Positions 16,656-37,425 of a DNA stretch of 64,000 nt are shown piece after piece. Location: NCBI GenBank assembly GCA_963693365.1, contig CAVNZM010000009.1, forward strand, positions 186,001 through 250,000. The letters are read 5' to 3'. The position numbers and the translations under genes are program-made. A model generated the notes under the pieces. It did not search any database, was not told the DNA's origin, and worked only from the letters and a program-made list of their open reading frames with translations. This DNA is from Amoebidium appalachense (lineage: Eukaryota > Ichthyosporea). The first letter of the stretch is position 1. Each line of letters begins with the position of its first letter.

Positions 16656-17509
16656 GTTGGGGTGGGGGTATCTCCTTTTGGGGGGGAGGGAGGTGGAAGG
16701 CGAGCAAGCAACAGAGCCCAGTGTGGGAGAAACGTTTTGCCATGCAACGGGAGGCTTTTGGTTGGGCCCCAAAGTGGTAAAGCATATATATGCAACAGAA
16801 AAGGCAAACAGCGCGTGGCATGTGCAGGTTTCCGGTGTGGTCACGAAGCTTTGGCTGGCGTTGCTAGGTGGGGGAGTCACGTTATGCCACCCACCTCATG
16901 TTGGCGTAGCAGCAACTGCTGTTGCCAAGTCCACCACTAGTTTGCGAGTTTATTCCTCACCGCAACCGATACCTTGTTGACACACAGCACAGCGCGCTAA
17001 ACGCAACTTGCGGGAAAACTCTCTCACCAATGACTTTGCATTAATCCCTGTTCACTCTTTCCTGCTGTGCCAGGAAACAGCACCACCCTGCAACAACAAA
17101 CACTAGCAGCAGATGCAGCAGCTAATTGGTGTTCTTTAGACAGTGCACAGAAACTGTACGTGTTGTGCTGCGTGCATGGACTAACCCCTTTTTTGTTTCA
17201 AACACTGCGCAGAAAACATCAGCTCAGTCAACACCACACAACCGACTCGCATATCAATGGATCCGACTAGTCGGGGTTTGAAACTTTCCTTGCCCCCAAC
17301 CCCCAAAATAGGACTTAGTCAGTCGATGGGCCCTCATCTATGTTCTATAAATAGAATCTGGGTCTCTGCAAACCCTGCGGGTAAAATGCTCCAACTGCTA
17401 CAGACAGTGTGGCAACATGTAGGTATCTGTGACATGTTCTGTTTTGTAATAACTTTGCCGTGACAAGCGAAGCCCTACACTTTCAGACATTCTCAAAAAC
17501 AAGTTCAGA

Positions 17510-18105
17510 ATGGCGGGGGAGGAGCAACCGCCCTTTGTGGTGCTGGAAACGAGCATGGTGCGTACTATAAAGGACAAAGATTTCTAACCACACACAGTGA
17601 ACCTTGCACCTACTTGGGCACAGGAACACAGATGCTTGGCAATATACATATGATCCAGCGACACCGGGAATAGCACAATGGAAAAGCACAACCCACGAAC
17701 TACATATAAATACACCTGAGAAGAGGGGAGGGAGAGAGGAAGATAGCAGAAATAGGCTGTCTTATAGGATGCAGACGCCATTTTGCAATGCAGGCACAGC
17801 TCTTGCACACAAACCTTTGTGGGTCACGGCCACGCACAGCGTACACCGTACGGAAGGAGAATAGGAAATAAATGTGAATGGGGGGGGGGGGGGGGGGGGG
17901 AGGGAGGGAGAAGGAAGTGGGGGCGGGGGAGGGGGGGGGGGTTGAGAGGCAAGAACGGGGGGGGGGAGGGGGGAAGGTGGGGAGGAAAGGGAGAGATGGA
18001 GGCAGGGAGGGAGGGAGGGAGAAAAGGAGATGGGGAGGGAGGGAGGTGGGAGAAGGGGGGGAGAGGGGAGAGAGAGAGAGAGAGTGAGAGAGAGAGTGAG
18101 AGAGA

Positions 18106-18154
<49 letters not shown>

Positions 18155-18157
18155 GGA

Positions 18158-18196
<39 letters not shown>

Positions 18197-18208
18197 AGAG
18201 ATAGAGAA

Positions 18209-18245
<37 letters not shown>

Positions 18246-18707
18246 TAAACAGAGAGGTAGAGTGAGAGGAAGAGGGGGGGAGGGAAGGGCAAGGGGGAGT
18301 GGTAGGGTAAGAGAGAGAGAGAGAGAGAGAGCGAGAGTGAGAGAGAGAGAGAGAGAGAGAGAAAGAAAGAGAAAGCGTGAGAGAGAGAGAGTGAGACAGA
18401 GGGAGAGAGAGAAAGAGAGTGAGGGAGGGTGAGTGAAGGAGGGAATGTGTGTAGGTGTGTGTGTGAAACTGAGAAGACAGAGATGGAGAGAAATAGTCAG
18501 AGAATGAAGTTGTGCATGTGGGTGTCACACGTGTGTGTGCTTGTGGGTGTAGGTTTGTGTGTATAGGGGGGGAAGGGTGGTTTGTGTGTGTGTGTGGAGG
18601 AGGGGAGGGGGGGGTAGGGGGAGGGGTTGTGTGTGTGTGTGGGGGGGGGGGGGGGGGGGAGGGCTGGTGTGTTGTGTGTGTTAAGGGGAGAGGGGGGGGG
18701 AGGGATG

Positions 18708-18738
<31 letters not shown>

Positions 18739-19022
18739 GGGGGAAGGGGTGGTGTGTGCGTGTGGGAGGTGGGGGGAAGGGGTAGTGTGTGTGTGTGGGG
18801 GGAGGGGTGTTGTGTGTTTGGGGGGGGGCGAGAGCGCGGGAGGGGGGGGGGGGGAAGGGTGGTGTGTGTGGGTGGGTGGGGGGGTGGGAGGGGGGGGGGG
18901 GGGGAGGGTGCATTTTACCCTACTTGCAGCCATGCGCATCAGACACTCACACGCACGTGCAACTGCATCAGGTGTATCATTGCTGAAACACCCAGGCACG
19001 ACTACACGCGTGCGCACACACA

Positions 19023-19068
<46 letters not shown>

Positions 19069-19731
19069 CTTCGGGTACAGGGCAAGGTGGTGATAGAGCT
19101 TTACTGGAACGAGACACCGCGCACCTGCCGGAACTTTTCGGAGCTGGTAAGTGTCTTCGTGTGTGGACCCCCTGTCTTTTCTCTCCGTGTCATTTATCCA
19201 CACGCACGCACACACACTCCCCCTCTCCCCCTTCTCCCCCCCCCCCCCCCCCCCCCCCCACCCCGTCTCTCTTCCCCTTCTCTCCCTCCCTCCCCTTCCC
19301 TCTTGCTCTCTCCCCCTCTCCCTCCCCACGTCTCTTTTCTTCTCTCCCTCCTTCTCCCCAATGATCTTCCTCTGCCCCCCCCCCCCCCCCCCTTACACAC
19401 ACACACACACCTCTCTCCTTCCTCCCTCTCCTCACCCCTTCCTCCTTCCCCTGCTCCTCCCCTCCCCTCAACCCCTCTGGCTCTCTCTGCCAAACCCCCC
19501 CCCCCCCCCCCACCCCCACCGCCTTTCTTCATCTCTCTCCATCTCACCTTTTCTCTTTTTTCCCGCACTCTCAGTCTTCTTCTCTCTCTCCGTCTCTCCC
19601 GTCCCTGTCTCCCCCTCTCCCCCTTCTCCTCTCCCTCTCACTCTCCCATCCCCCTTTTCCTCCACCCGTGGGCTGTCGCCACCACCACCACATCATCCCC
19701 CCTCCCTCTCCTCAACCACCACGACTACCCC

Positions 19732-19796
<65 letters not shown>

Positions 19797-20422
19797 CTTC
19801 ATCCGTCAGGCCTTGTGAACAGTGTATATGTCTCGTGTGTTTGTTCAGCATGGGGGGACGGGGGGTTGGCTGCCTGGCCCTTGAATCACTCTCTCTCTTC
19901 CGCCCCCCCCCCCCCCCCCCCCCCCCCACCTCCCCCCCTCCATCTCTCCTTCCCCCCCCCCCCCCTCCCCTCCCCCCCCCCCCTCCTCTGGGGCCGCTGT
20001 GGTGGCGGCGGCGGCGGGTGTGAGAGTTGTTATGACTAACCGGACACGCACCAGGCGCGCAGGAAATACTATGACGGTGTTAAGTTCCATCGTATCATAA
20101 AGGTACCCAGGACCCCCCCCCCCCCCCCCCCCCCCCACCACCTGCAGTGAATTGTGTCCATGCAACATGGGCTCTATGTGTCACGCACGTGCAAGCACTC
20201 ATACATATCGGCTTCACGGTGCATTGGTGTAGTCACAAACACATTCACCGTGCTCACGTCTATGGCCGTGGTCGTCTCTGATGAAGGGGGGGTGTGCTTG
20301 CCCGTGCATATCTGTGCTTGCTGGTTTTGCGTGCCTCTCGTGGGTGTTGTGGGCTATGCCCGGGGCCACCTGTCACTATGCAAACCCGTGACCTGAGGGG
20401 AAGAGGGTGTGTGTGTGTGCGT

Positions 20423-20453
<31 letters not shown>

Positions 20454-20635
20454 GGGGGGGGGAGGATGTGCGAGGACCAAAGTAAGCACACGACGATTCT
20501 CCAACACTCAAGCACGTGTGTGTGTGCGCGCACGCGTGTGCGTAAATTCACATGCTCAGTCACTCAGTCACTCACTCACTCACTTACTCATTTTTTTCTC
20601 TCTGACCCGCTTACATGAAGTCACTTACTGCTCAG

Positions 20636-20687
<52 letters not shown>

Positions 20688-22118
20688 GTTGCTGTCGCTC
20701 CCTGTTCTGTGGCATGGATACCCCGGCCTGACCCATTCTGCGTGTGCAGGACTTTATGATCCAGGGGGGTGATCCGACAGGCACAGGCCGTGGGGGCGAG
20801 TCCATCTATGGGTATGTGGGCGTGTTGGGTGGTGGTTTTGGGGGGAGGGGAGAGGTGGAGGGGGGGGGAGGGGTCTGGTGGTGGTGGTGGCTAAGAGGGG
20901 GGGGGGGGGGGGGGATTGTGGTGCGTCCATGGTGGTATGTGTGTGGTGGTGATTTGAGGGGAGGCGGGGGGTGAGGGGGGAAAGAAGGAGGGAGCGGAGG
21001 GGGTGGGAGTGGGAGGGGGGGATTGTGAAGCTTATGTGTGTGTGTGGCAGTGGCGGTGGGTTGGGACCGAAGGAGGGGGGAGGGGGGAGGGGTTGTGGTG
21101 CATATATGGGGGTGTGTGTGTGGTGGGGGAGAGGGGCAGGGGGGAGGGGGGGCATCTGTGGGCGTGCCTATGTTTTGGGAAGTCGGTGCCGCATCCCTGG
21201 TTATATGTAATGGGAGGGAAGGAGAAGAAGGGGGGAGGGGGGGGGGGGAAAGGGGAGAGGGGGGCATCTATCGGTGTGTATGTGGGGATGGGTATATCCC
21301 CGAGATCTACTTAACACTATGGTCTACCTAGTCCTTTCTTTGTCATTGTTACTTCCCCTTCCCCCACCCACCCACCCACCCACCCCCACTCCCCCCTCTC
21401 GGTTCCCCTCCTCAAGAAGGCACCACATCCACAGAGGGGAAGGGGGGAGGGGGGGGGGGGGAAGGGGGGGGGGGGAGGGGGGGAAGTGGAGAGACAGAGA
21501 CACACACAGAGAAAGAACAGAGAGAAAGAAGGGGGGGGGAGGAAAGAGACAGATCCCGCACACTCTTTCCCTCCCTCCCTCTCGCCCTCTCCCTTCCCCT
21601 CTCCCTCTCCCTCTCTCCCTCCCCCCCCACGTCTCCTCCATATTTCCATCCGTCTTACACATACATCACCCCCCACCTCTCTCTCTCTCTCGCTCATTCC
21701 TTTCTTCCCCAACAAAAAAAAGGTGGGGCGTAGCTATCCAATTTTTGCCACTTGAAGGGCCCTGATTGGCAAACTTTTGATCAAACAAAATAACCACCCA
21801 CTAACCCATATACCCTTTTATCCCCCCAGGGGCAAGTTTCAAGACGAGTGCACACCCAAACTCAAACACACAGGGGCAGGGATCCTGTCCATGGCTAACA
21901 GTGGGCCAAACACAAATGGCAGCCAGTTCTTTATCACACTGGCACCCACAGCACACCTGGATGGTAGGCATGCATGTGTTTGTGTGGGTGTGTGTGTGGG
22001 TGTGGGTGTGTGTGTGTGTGTGTGTGTGTTTGTTTGTTGGTATGTGTCCGTGTGTGCGTGTATGCTTGTGCATGCATTTTTCCCTACCGTACACCTGCTC
22101 TACACATACACATGTGCG

Positions 22119-22200
<82 letters not shown>

Positions 22201-23027
22201 GGTTGCTGGCATACACAGATACGCATGGGGTTGAGTAGTTTGTGAAGAACCTTCCTTTTTCCGTCCTTGAGTTTGATGTCTTCGATGGTAGAACTTGTGG
22301 TTGGATTAAGGTTGTGAGCTATTGGTGTGCTTTTGTTCGCAGGTGCCGATCTGCATATGGGATAAGCCCACCCCCCCCCCCCCCCCCCCCCCCTCTCTCT
22401 CTTTCCCCCCCCCCCCCTCCCCGGGACCCTCATGTATTGTGTAGAGCCATAGCAAACGGTTTATGGATGTAGTAGACGTGTATGGAGGGGGCGTGTAGTT
22501 CATGGTGTGATGTGTGTGCCTGTGCGCCTGTGTGCCTGCATGTGCCTGTGTGGGGGGCCGTAGCATGTGCACGGGCATGCTCACTCTCTGTGTCTCTACT
22601 ACAGGCAAGCACACGATTTTTGGGCGGGTCAGCACGGGGCTGGCTGTGGTCAACCGCATAGGTCTGGTGGAGACGGACAGCAAGGACAGGTGCGTGCACA
22701 TGCACTGGCCCTGCGTGCATGTGTGACTGTTTGACTGTGTGACCTCCCCCCCCCCCCCCCCCCCTCCCCCCCCCCCCTCCTCCGCACAGATCCGGGGAGG
22801 GGGGGGGGGGGGGGGGGGATGTGTTACAGAGCTACACATCAACGACCGACAACACAGTGCAGATTGCAAAGCACATTGCACGCTCATTTGTGCATGCCTA
22901 GCAAGAAGTGCATGGTGTTGTCCGTCGCGAATGTGGTAGTTCGTTCTCTGCAAAATATCTTTACCTCCCCAACCCCCCCCCCCCCCCCACCCCCCCCCCA
23001 CCCCCCCCTCCACCCACCCACTCACCC

Positions 23028-23112
<85 letters not shown>

Positions 23113-23243
23113 TTTCCTGTGTTCAAATGCTCTGCGTATATGGCCTGTCCAATCTATGCACCGTGTTCCGTGTTCGTCTCTCCACAAAGTAATGAGTTTG
23201 CCAGGTAGCACCATGCCATGCAATCAATCCATTCCCCTCCCCC

Positions 23244-23280
<37 letters not shown>

Positions 23281-23424
23281 TCCCCCGCCCACACACACAC
23301 ACACACACCACACCCAAAAAAAAAAATCACTACCACAATTACCACGTGCATGCATGTCTATACGATCAGGGCCTTCAAGGTCAGCGGAACATTTTCAAAT
23401 CCGCAAAGCACTCACATTAACCCT

Positions 23425-23458
<34 letters not shown>

Positions 23459-23934
23459 CCTCCCGGAGACCGCTTTACTTCCATGCAACCGGGCATGGTT
23501 GCTCTGTGTCGTGCATCTGTAAGCACATACGCATTTTCTGCTGCACTGCATTAGTTTGCACACACATATTCACCGTTTTGCTCACCTTGCTTGCATAAGC
23601 AACCCTGCTCGTTTTTGATCAAGACGGGTTGACCCTCCCAAGTTCAGTTGATGCTGCTGTCTGATTTGGAGAGTCGTATATACGCGGGCTAAGGGGTCGA
23701 AACTCAGACGCAATTGATGACTTGGGCCCTCCCTGAGGATGGGCTCTGCTTATGACGCATACTGTGCGCATGGCTGATGTTGCATACTTGAATGTTTGCC
23801 TTTGCATGTGTCTTCGTGTATGCGTAATTCGTACCGTGTTCCGCATTCAAACCCCCCCCCCCCCCCCCCCCCCCCCGCTCTCTCTTTCCCCTTGGTCACA
23901 CACACACACACATACACACACACATACACACACA

Positions 23935-24021
<87 letters not shown>

Positions 24022-24120
24022 CTGGTTCACTTTCTTACTCCTCCCCACCTGCCACCCCCCAGGCCTATCGATGATGTCAAGATCTTGAGGGCTTACCCGT
24101 GGGACGGAGAGGACGAATAG
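17510..24120 (+). CDS. PPIL1: PPIL1, spliceosomal cyclophilin-type peptidyl-prolyl isomerase
   Basis: Seen: seven exons at 17510-17557, 19081-19146, 20055-20102, 20750-20811, 21830-21963, 22605-22689 and 24063-24120 (TAG). All junctions are in phase and give 166 residues, the same length as human PPIL1. Diagnostic segments are [18 protein letters not shown], the catalytic [22 protein letters not shown] region (split over two exons), [20 protein letters not shown] and GKHTIFGRV. Known: PPIL1 catalyses prolyl cis-trans isomerisation and binds SKIP/SNW1 in the activated spliceosome. The residue matching cyclophilin A Trp121 is His here (TAHLDG, where human PPIL1 has Trp), so weak cyclosporin binding is expected. 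The acidic C-terminus (DGEDE) replaces the usual PSG ending. Introns are packed with poly-G, poly-C, (GA)n and (CA)n. Confidence 0.97.
17878..18450. repeat. G-run and (GA)n/(GACA)n purine-rich tract in PPIL1 intron 1
   Basis: An almost pure purine plus strand over about 570 bp holds a G run at 17879-17900, long GA arrays and an eight- to nine-unit GACA array at 18208-18244. Such mirror-symmetric purine tracts can form triplex (H-)DNA. Confidence 0.85.
18540..18915. repeat. G-rich/TG composite minisatellite in PPIL1 intron 1
   Basis: Irregular units of the form GGGAAGGGGTGGTGTGTGTGTG followed by a G run repeat about nine times. Confidence 0.75.
19219..20000. repeat. C/CT-rich and (CA)n simple sequence in PPIL1 intron 2
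   Basis: A pyrimidine-rich strand carries C runs (19238-19259, 19375-19392, 19495-19511, 19901-19927), a (CA)n at 19734-19792 and CT-rich DNA between. Together with 17.9-18.9 kb this makes PPIL1 intron 1 purine-rich and intron 2 pyrimidine-rich on the same strand. Confidence 0.8.
22129..22199. repeat. (CA)n in PPIL1 intron 5, preceded by (TG)n at its 5' end
   Basis: The intron starts GTAGGCATGCATGTGTTTGTG, continues as TG repeats to about 22040, and carries a pure (CA)n at 22129-22199. The two blocks are complementary within one intron. Confidence 0.8.
23474..23851. repeat. Dispersed element, family A copy 1 (PPIL1 intron 6)
   Basis: About 378 bp, starting TTTACTTCCATGCAACCGGG and ending GCATTCAAA directly against a C run, recur at 58844-59238 in KTI12 intron 1 with high identity. 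Both copies also have a C run near the other end. Confidence 0.9.
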
Positions 24121-26019
24121 ACCGTGACCTTTCTGTCCTTTTTTCCTCCCTTCTATCTTTTTTTTCCTCGATTTTCTCACTTCAATGATTTTGATTTTTT
24201 TACTTCTCTTTTTTCCGTTCTTTTTTGGAAGAGAAAGAAAAGGAATGAAGAGTTTAGGTGTTTTTGCTTTTACGTGCTGACTTGTCAGTCATCCTGTTTC
24301 TTGGATAAACTAGTCATAGGATGGGATTTATGTCTGGCGACACACAAGGGCTTAATCACGACATGTTACCACGAGCATGCACACTGCAATGCAGCCACAC
24401 ACTCAGTTGTTTGTTTACGTAGGAAACCTAATGCTTTGTGAACAGGCTTATGCCTTCACCCCACTTCTTTCAGGTGATATTGTTGGTGTCGTCATGGGTT
24501 TGTAGTTTGGAATGTTGGGTTTATAACCGTAAATATTCAATATAAAAGTGAACGTGCATGCATTTAGCCCCACAGCTACGACTACTGTGTGCACGTGTGG
24601 GGTGGCCTTTCACAGCGTGTTTGCCTTTATGAATAATAGGTGGGGTGGAGTGGGAGAGAGGGTACCACAGTGCAATTTGAATACGATTTAGACGAAGCAC
24701 CCATGAATGATGCATGTATGCAAGTTGCAGTGTTCCAGTCAGCCCCCAGTATGTACTACCTGCAAGCCAAAAAAAAGGAAAGAAGAGTTCTCTGTGGCAG
24801 GCCACAGGAGTGATACTACCACCTTTTTCCGGCCATGCATCATTCCATCCCTCCCCTCGACACAAACACAACACAAACACGTGCACGCACACACACACAC
24901 GTACACGCACACACACACGTACACGCACACACACACAAATCAATACGCACACACACTGTCCGACAGAACACACACACACACGTACACACAATGACATATG
25001 TATATATGTGGCCAAGCCTTGCACTTCGATTTCCATATACATGCGCATGCATATGGAAGCTCCCCTTCCTTCTCCCCCCCCCCCCCCCCCCCCCCGCCCC
25101 TCCCTCCCTCCCTCCCTCCCTCCCCTTCCGTCTCTTTGGTCTTCTATGCCTACTATCACGTCATTTAGTCTGTTTACTTCTCTGGAGACTGTCACGTTAC
25201 ATAGAGTGTTTGTTGTACTGCAGCAATCGCAATGCATCAGTGCGAGGCAACCGATTACGATTCAAAAAAATCGTTTTTGCGATAGGGAGCCCCTACGTAA
25301 CCGTAGCAACAGGGGCACCCATACATGTTGGGGGGGGGCGCAGTTTCACAGTGACTGTGAGTGATCACACATGCGTAAAGGAGTGGCTTCAACTGCGGCG
25401 ATTTTTGCAACATTCTCAGGCTTTTTTTTTTGGAACCAGCTCGAGTCCTGGGCCAAGTAGCACAATCTAAATATGGCTAAAAAGGGCTTAAAATAGCAGG
25501 GCGATGCATCGTAAGCCAATCGGCGATCGCTGCAGCCGGTTGAACTACGACCCAAAATCGTCGTATCATACGATCAAGCCCAGGGGGTCGATACGAGTAA
25601 GGCTGCGAGGTACTGTATTGGTTTTTCGTAGCAGTCAAATAGGCAAAAATATTGTATTTTGGTGTATTGTCATACAAAAATGGGTGCTTTCCCAGGTAAA
25701 GGTGGTCAGCTGGTTATTTTGGCACTCCAGAGCGGAATATGAAGCCCTGTTTTGTCTTTCGGGGTGTGTAATTGCTAAGGGAGTTAAAATTCAACTGAAA
25801 TGGGTCATCAAATTTAATTATATAAGGGGTCTATACAGTTCCTAAGTAAGAAACACTTTTCTTTTGACTCGGTTTTATTGATCCGTTGACGAAGGCAACG
25901 TGCAGCCACAGGCTACATAACCACCAATAGAACTGAAAAAGCCAAAGCTACGAAATAAAAATAAAGCGACAAGTGACAAAGGACACCAGCGGGCAAAACC
26001 TTAAGTGTACGCGTATGCG
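24121..26019. other. Spacer between PPIL1 and element copy 2
   Basis: No gene recognised. It contains CA/CG-rich repeats at 24880-24990, a C run at 25074-25095 followed by a (CTCC)n tract, and unique DNA from 25140 to 26019. No AATAAA was found close to the PPIL1 stop. Confidence 0.5.
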
Positions 26020-26705
26020 TGAAACTAGTTTGCTCCAACTAGTCATATGCATCGATGTTGACCAGACCACACTCCGCAAGAAGACATCATTACTGCTGCT
26101 TCCCAACAGGCCCCCCTCAAACCTACCGAGGCACAGCAAGCAAGTCAGCCTCTAAAAGAGCAATGCAGACCAAATCTGAGCTAAAAAACAATCCCAACGG
26201 GCTTGGCCCCTAGATAACCCCGAGAAACTGCATCTAGCTCTCTGATAAGGTGGCCTAGTTGTGGCAGGACACACAGAAAAACACAATTACAGAATGCATG
26301 CAAGCAAACCCGGTCATTGCCATACGACCGGAGGCTAAGGACTGGCAGTCACTTGGAAAGCTCCCCAACGACCAAGTAGCCGCCCCTCGAGCTCCACTCA
26401 CGTAGCGCAGAAGTAGCTGAAGAAGTTGCAGCAGCCCACCGCCAATATGTCGCGTAGAAGCGTAGACAGCGTGTAGAAGTTACATAGGTTGCAGTGGACC
26501 ACCAGGCGTTGAAGAAACCACTTCTCAAGCGAGAAACTCCGCGAAAGGGAGATGCCCCCACACTCTCACAGCAGTAGGAATACACCCCGCCAATATGATT
26601 TAAAAATTCCGACAATACGATTGCGTTTAGGGTAAAACGGGTAGCGCAGCCAAGGCTGCACAACCCCTGCTGGAGCCTGCACTCTCGTGACCGCCTGGTC
26701 ACGGT
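26020..26705 (-). ncRNA. Hairpin-bounded element, copy 2
   Basis: Diverged copy of 13530-14145. On the minus strand its 5' end is a perfect 7-bp stem (CGTGACC/GGTCACG, 26686-26703). Its 3' end is a hairpin ACTAGTT/AACTAGT (26024-26043) inside the conserved frame GAAACTAG...GTCA. It lacks the TATATAA unit of copy 1, so it may be silent or differently driven. No conserved reading frame is shared with copy 1. Confidence 0.45.
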
Positions 26706-27189
26706 TTTTGAAGCTCCCTGCGGTCAGTTGGTCAGTGGGACATCAATGTTGGTAAATACAGCATACACAGTGTACAATAGCCTAATAGTATTATTAGCCT
26801 TTTTTTCTTATTCTTACGGCAGTATAGCCATGAGCATCGCTTTGTGAACACAGCGTTGTGATTGCATCAAGGTAGATTTAGGAGGCCTTGGATTGCATGC
26901 AAATATGGCCCACACTGCGTGATTGCATTCGGTGAGGCAGCCAACGCGGGCCCTGCTTTCCATTGGTGCTCCGGCTTGATGGTTGTCGCGCGCAACCGTT
27001 ACTAATCACTGATTCGCTACAGATCATTCCAGACAACTCCCTAAAAATTACCTACCATATTTAGTTAGCTGATACACGTTTTGATTGGATGTGGCTGCAC
27101 CAGCCCCAAACAACACTGAGTTGCCAACAAAAGTTTTTTGCCCGGCGGTGTTGCCATCATGAGTTTAGAAGTGGCTTTGTTTTCTTTGC

Positions 27190-27209
27190 GGAATAAGTGT
27201 CCTTATTCC
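27190..27209 (+). promoter_or_regulatory. Perfect inverted repeat just upstream of the PCYT2 start codon
   Basis: GGAATAAG and CTTATTCC, separated by TGTC, form an 8-bp stem with a 4-base loop ending 15 bases before the ATG at 27225. In the mRNA it would be a leader hairpin; as DNA it could be a dyad operator. Which applies depends on the transcription start. Confidence 0.5.
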
Positions 27210-27224
27210 AGTTAAGACGGGAAA

Positions 27225-34993
<7,769 letters not shown>

Positions 34994-35296
34994 GGGGGTG
35001 CGCAATGTAGACTAATCAGTGGGATAGTCGTGGATAGCTGAAATTGCAGCAAAAAATATATCGGTTGGTTTTTAGGTAACACTCATTGATTGGCAAGTTG
35101 CACTAAATAATGCATAGTAAACTGGAGTGTCGTAATGTGGGTGCAATGAGAGTTAATGAAGATGAATGTTGTCAAGTGTCGATTGGAATTCATAACCAAT
35201 ATCAGGATAGTTTTTTATGATCTGATCTTATTGCCCGAAAAAACCAATCATTAATGTTATATCTGAGTGGATAATTGCCTACAGGTACTTTAAGCT

Positions 35297-35302
35297 AATA
35301 AA
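35297..35302 (+). terminator. Candidate poly(A) signal of PCYT2
   Basis: AATAAA lies about 300 bases after the stop codon, in unique AT-richer sequence. Confidence 0.4.
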
Positions 35303-35556
35303 GCGATCGTTTTTTGGAAGAGGGGCCTTGAATTGGTGTATGACAATCACGTAATCGTGCCAAGTTGAACATGCATGTGGATCTGGTGGCCCCCCCACCA
35401 TCTCGGCCACCACTTTACACAGTCATGGTTGACGGAGACATGCTGATTGGTGACGTTGGGAGGGCTAGGATGATTACCGAGCCCCTCGTTATCCGGAGTA
35501 GAGATTCGAATTTTCCCCGAGTGCGATTGTGTTACTAATACTAAAGAAAGCAAATC

Positions 35557-35617
<61 letters not shown>

Positions 35618-35909
35618 TGGGGGGGGGGGTTTTGGTTTACACCATTCAGGATATGAATATGGGATATCATCGCACGCCGATTTATTTAAAATACAGCTTC
35701 AACTCATCACCAAGGTTTTGTGCATATTTTTAGAAATTCACGTGTATGACAAAACCAGAAAATAAACCAACGGTAACATGGTGCCAGATACCCAGAATAT
35801 CATTAGTAGGCGAGTCTAAAACGGATGATACGCAGAAAACGAGGTGTGTTTGTGTGCGTGTGTGCGTGTGTGCGTGCGTACGTGTGCGTGTGCGTGTGTG
35901 TGCGTGTGT

Positions 35910-35990
<81 letters not shown>

Positions 35991-36872
35991 TGTGTGTGTG
36001 CGCGCGCGCACGCGCGCGCCTGCGTGCCTCTGTGTGCGTGTGTGTGTGTGTGTGCGGGAGTGCGCACGTGCGTGCGTGTAATCGTATGCGTGTGAGTGTG
36101 CAAGCACGGGTATCTGTGTGACTGTGTGTTGTGTGTATGTACCTATGCATGCACGTGTGTGGGGGGGGGTTTTGTGTGCCCGGTGTATATGTTACTGTCA
36201 GCATATGGGGGAGAGAGGAAGGTAGGAAGAGAGAGGGACGGAGGGACGGGGGAGGGAAGGTGGAGTGGAGTAGCGAAAGTGTGTGATGGAGAGGGAAGTG
36301 ATAGGTATGTGTGCGGATGGGTGAATTGTCACGTGACGACTTGAAATACTCAGATATCAAAAACACCTGAACCCAACTAATTGATTTTCTCTTTAGTTTA
36401 ATGATTTCATAGTGTATGAAAACCTTGACATATAACACCACCCGACATGTATGTACCTGATATGATAAATTCTGAGGGGATATACCAAGCAAATACCCCC
36501 CCATACCTGAGACTGGTCTCTCTTGTGCCTCGAGCAAACAGCGTAAACCACCGAAACACATCCGCGTGTTCACACATACACAAATCACATTAAGGTATAC
36601 TTACGCTCAACTATCTCTAGATTACGAATACCTTTTTAAGTTAACAACTAATCAGATATTGCCATTAATTTTAAATCAACCACTCACAACACCCCTTTAG
36701 CAGGCAGATGAAGTCAACAACCAACACCCCAGACCGTCTTTTGTTGCTGACGGCTGGCGCCTATCCACCCTAGTCTCTCGTCTGTAGGGTTATTGTTAGA
36801 CAAAGAACGGGAAGAGGGGGGGGGGCGGGAGGTTGCTGGGTGGAGTGGTGGTGGTGGGTGGATGAGTGTTTT

Positions 36873-36918
<46 letters not shown>

Positions 36919-36982
36919 GGAAGGGGGAGCGGAGGGAATGTGTAGGGCCTGAGGCAGAGGGATTGTCAAGGAGTGAGAGGAA

Positions 36983-37020
<38 letters not shown>

Positions 37021-37254
37021 AGGGGAGGAGGACGAGGGGGAGGCAGGCGCGGCCACGTGAGGAGGAGGGGGGGAGAGGGGGTGTGAACGGGAGGGAGGGC
37101 TTGCCGAAGAGAGCGGGAGTGAGTGGGATAGAGGGAAGGAGGAAAGGAGGGATAGGAAAAGAGAGGGAACACATGTATCCTAATGGCTACATTCCGCGTA
37201 CATGAAAACAACCTGCCAGAACGAGATGGGGAAGGGGTGGAGGGGTGGAGTAGG

Positions 37255-37286
<32 letters not shown>
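35303..37286. other. Spacer rich in simple sequence
   Basis: It contains (TG)n at 35562-35614 and 35845-35999 with a CG-alternating core at 36000-36019 (Z-DNA-prone). It also has G runs at 36882-36917 and 36986-37019, and unique DNA at 36340-36780. No gene recognised. Confidence 0.5.
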
Positions 37287-37394
37287 TAGAATGTGGAAAA
37301 CGGCACGAAGTGTGCAATATCAGCAACACGCGCAGTGTGCAACATAAGCAAAGCCCAGGGCTGGAAATACTTAGTGCCCGGGGAAGGTGTGTGT

Positions 37395-37425
<31 letters not shown>

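Noticed and set aside
18540-19329. 501-codon minus-strand open frame 17824-19329
   Set aside because: Ser-Leu and Pro-Thr repeats from CT/CA tracts in PPIL1 introns; it also runs antisense over PPIL1 exon 2.
25500-25600. Possible tRNA-like B box (GGTTGAACTACGACCC)
   Set aside because: No matching A box or cloverleaf could be drawn; no tRNA gene was found anywhere in the window by eye.
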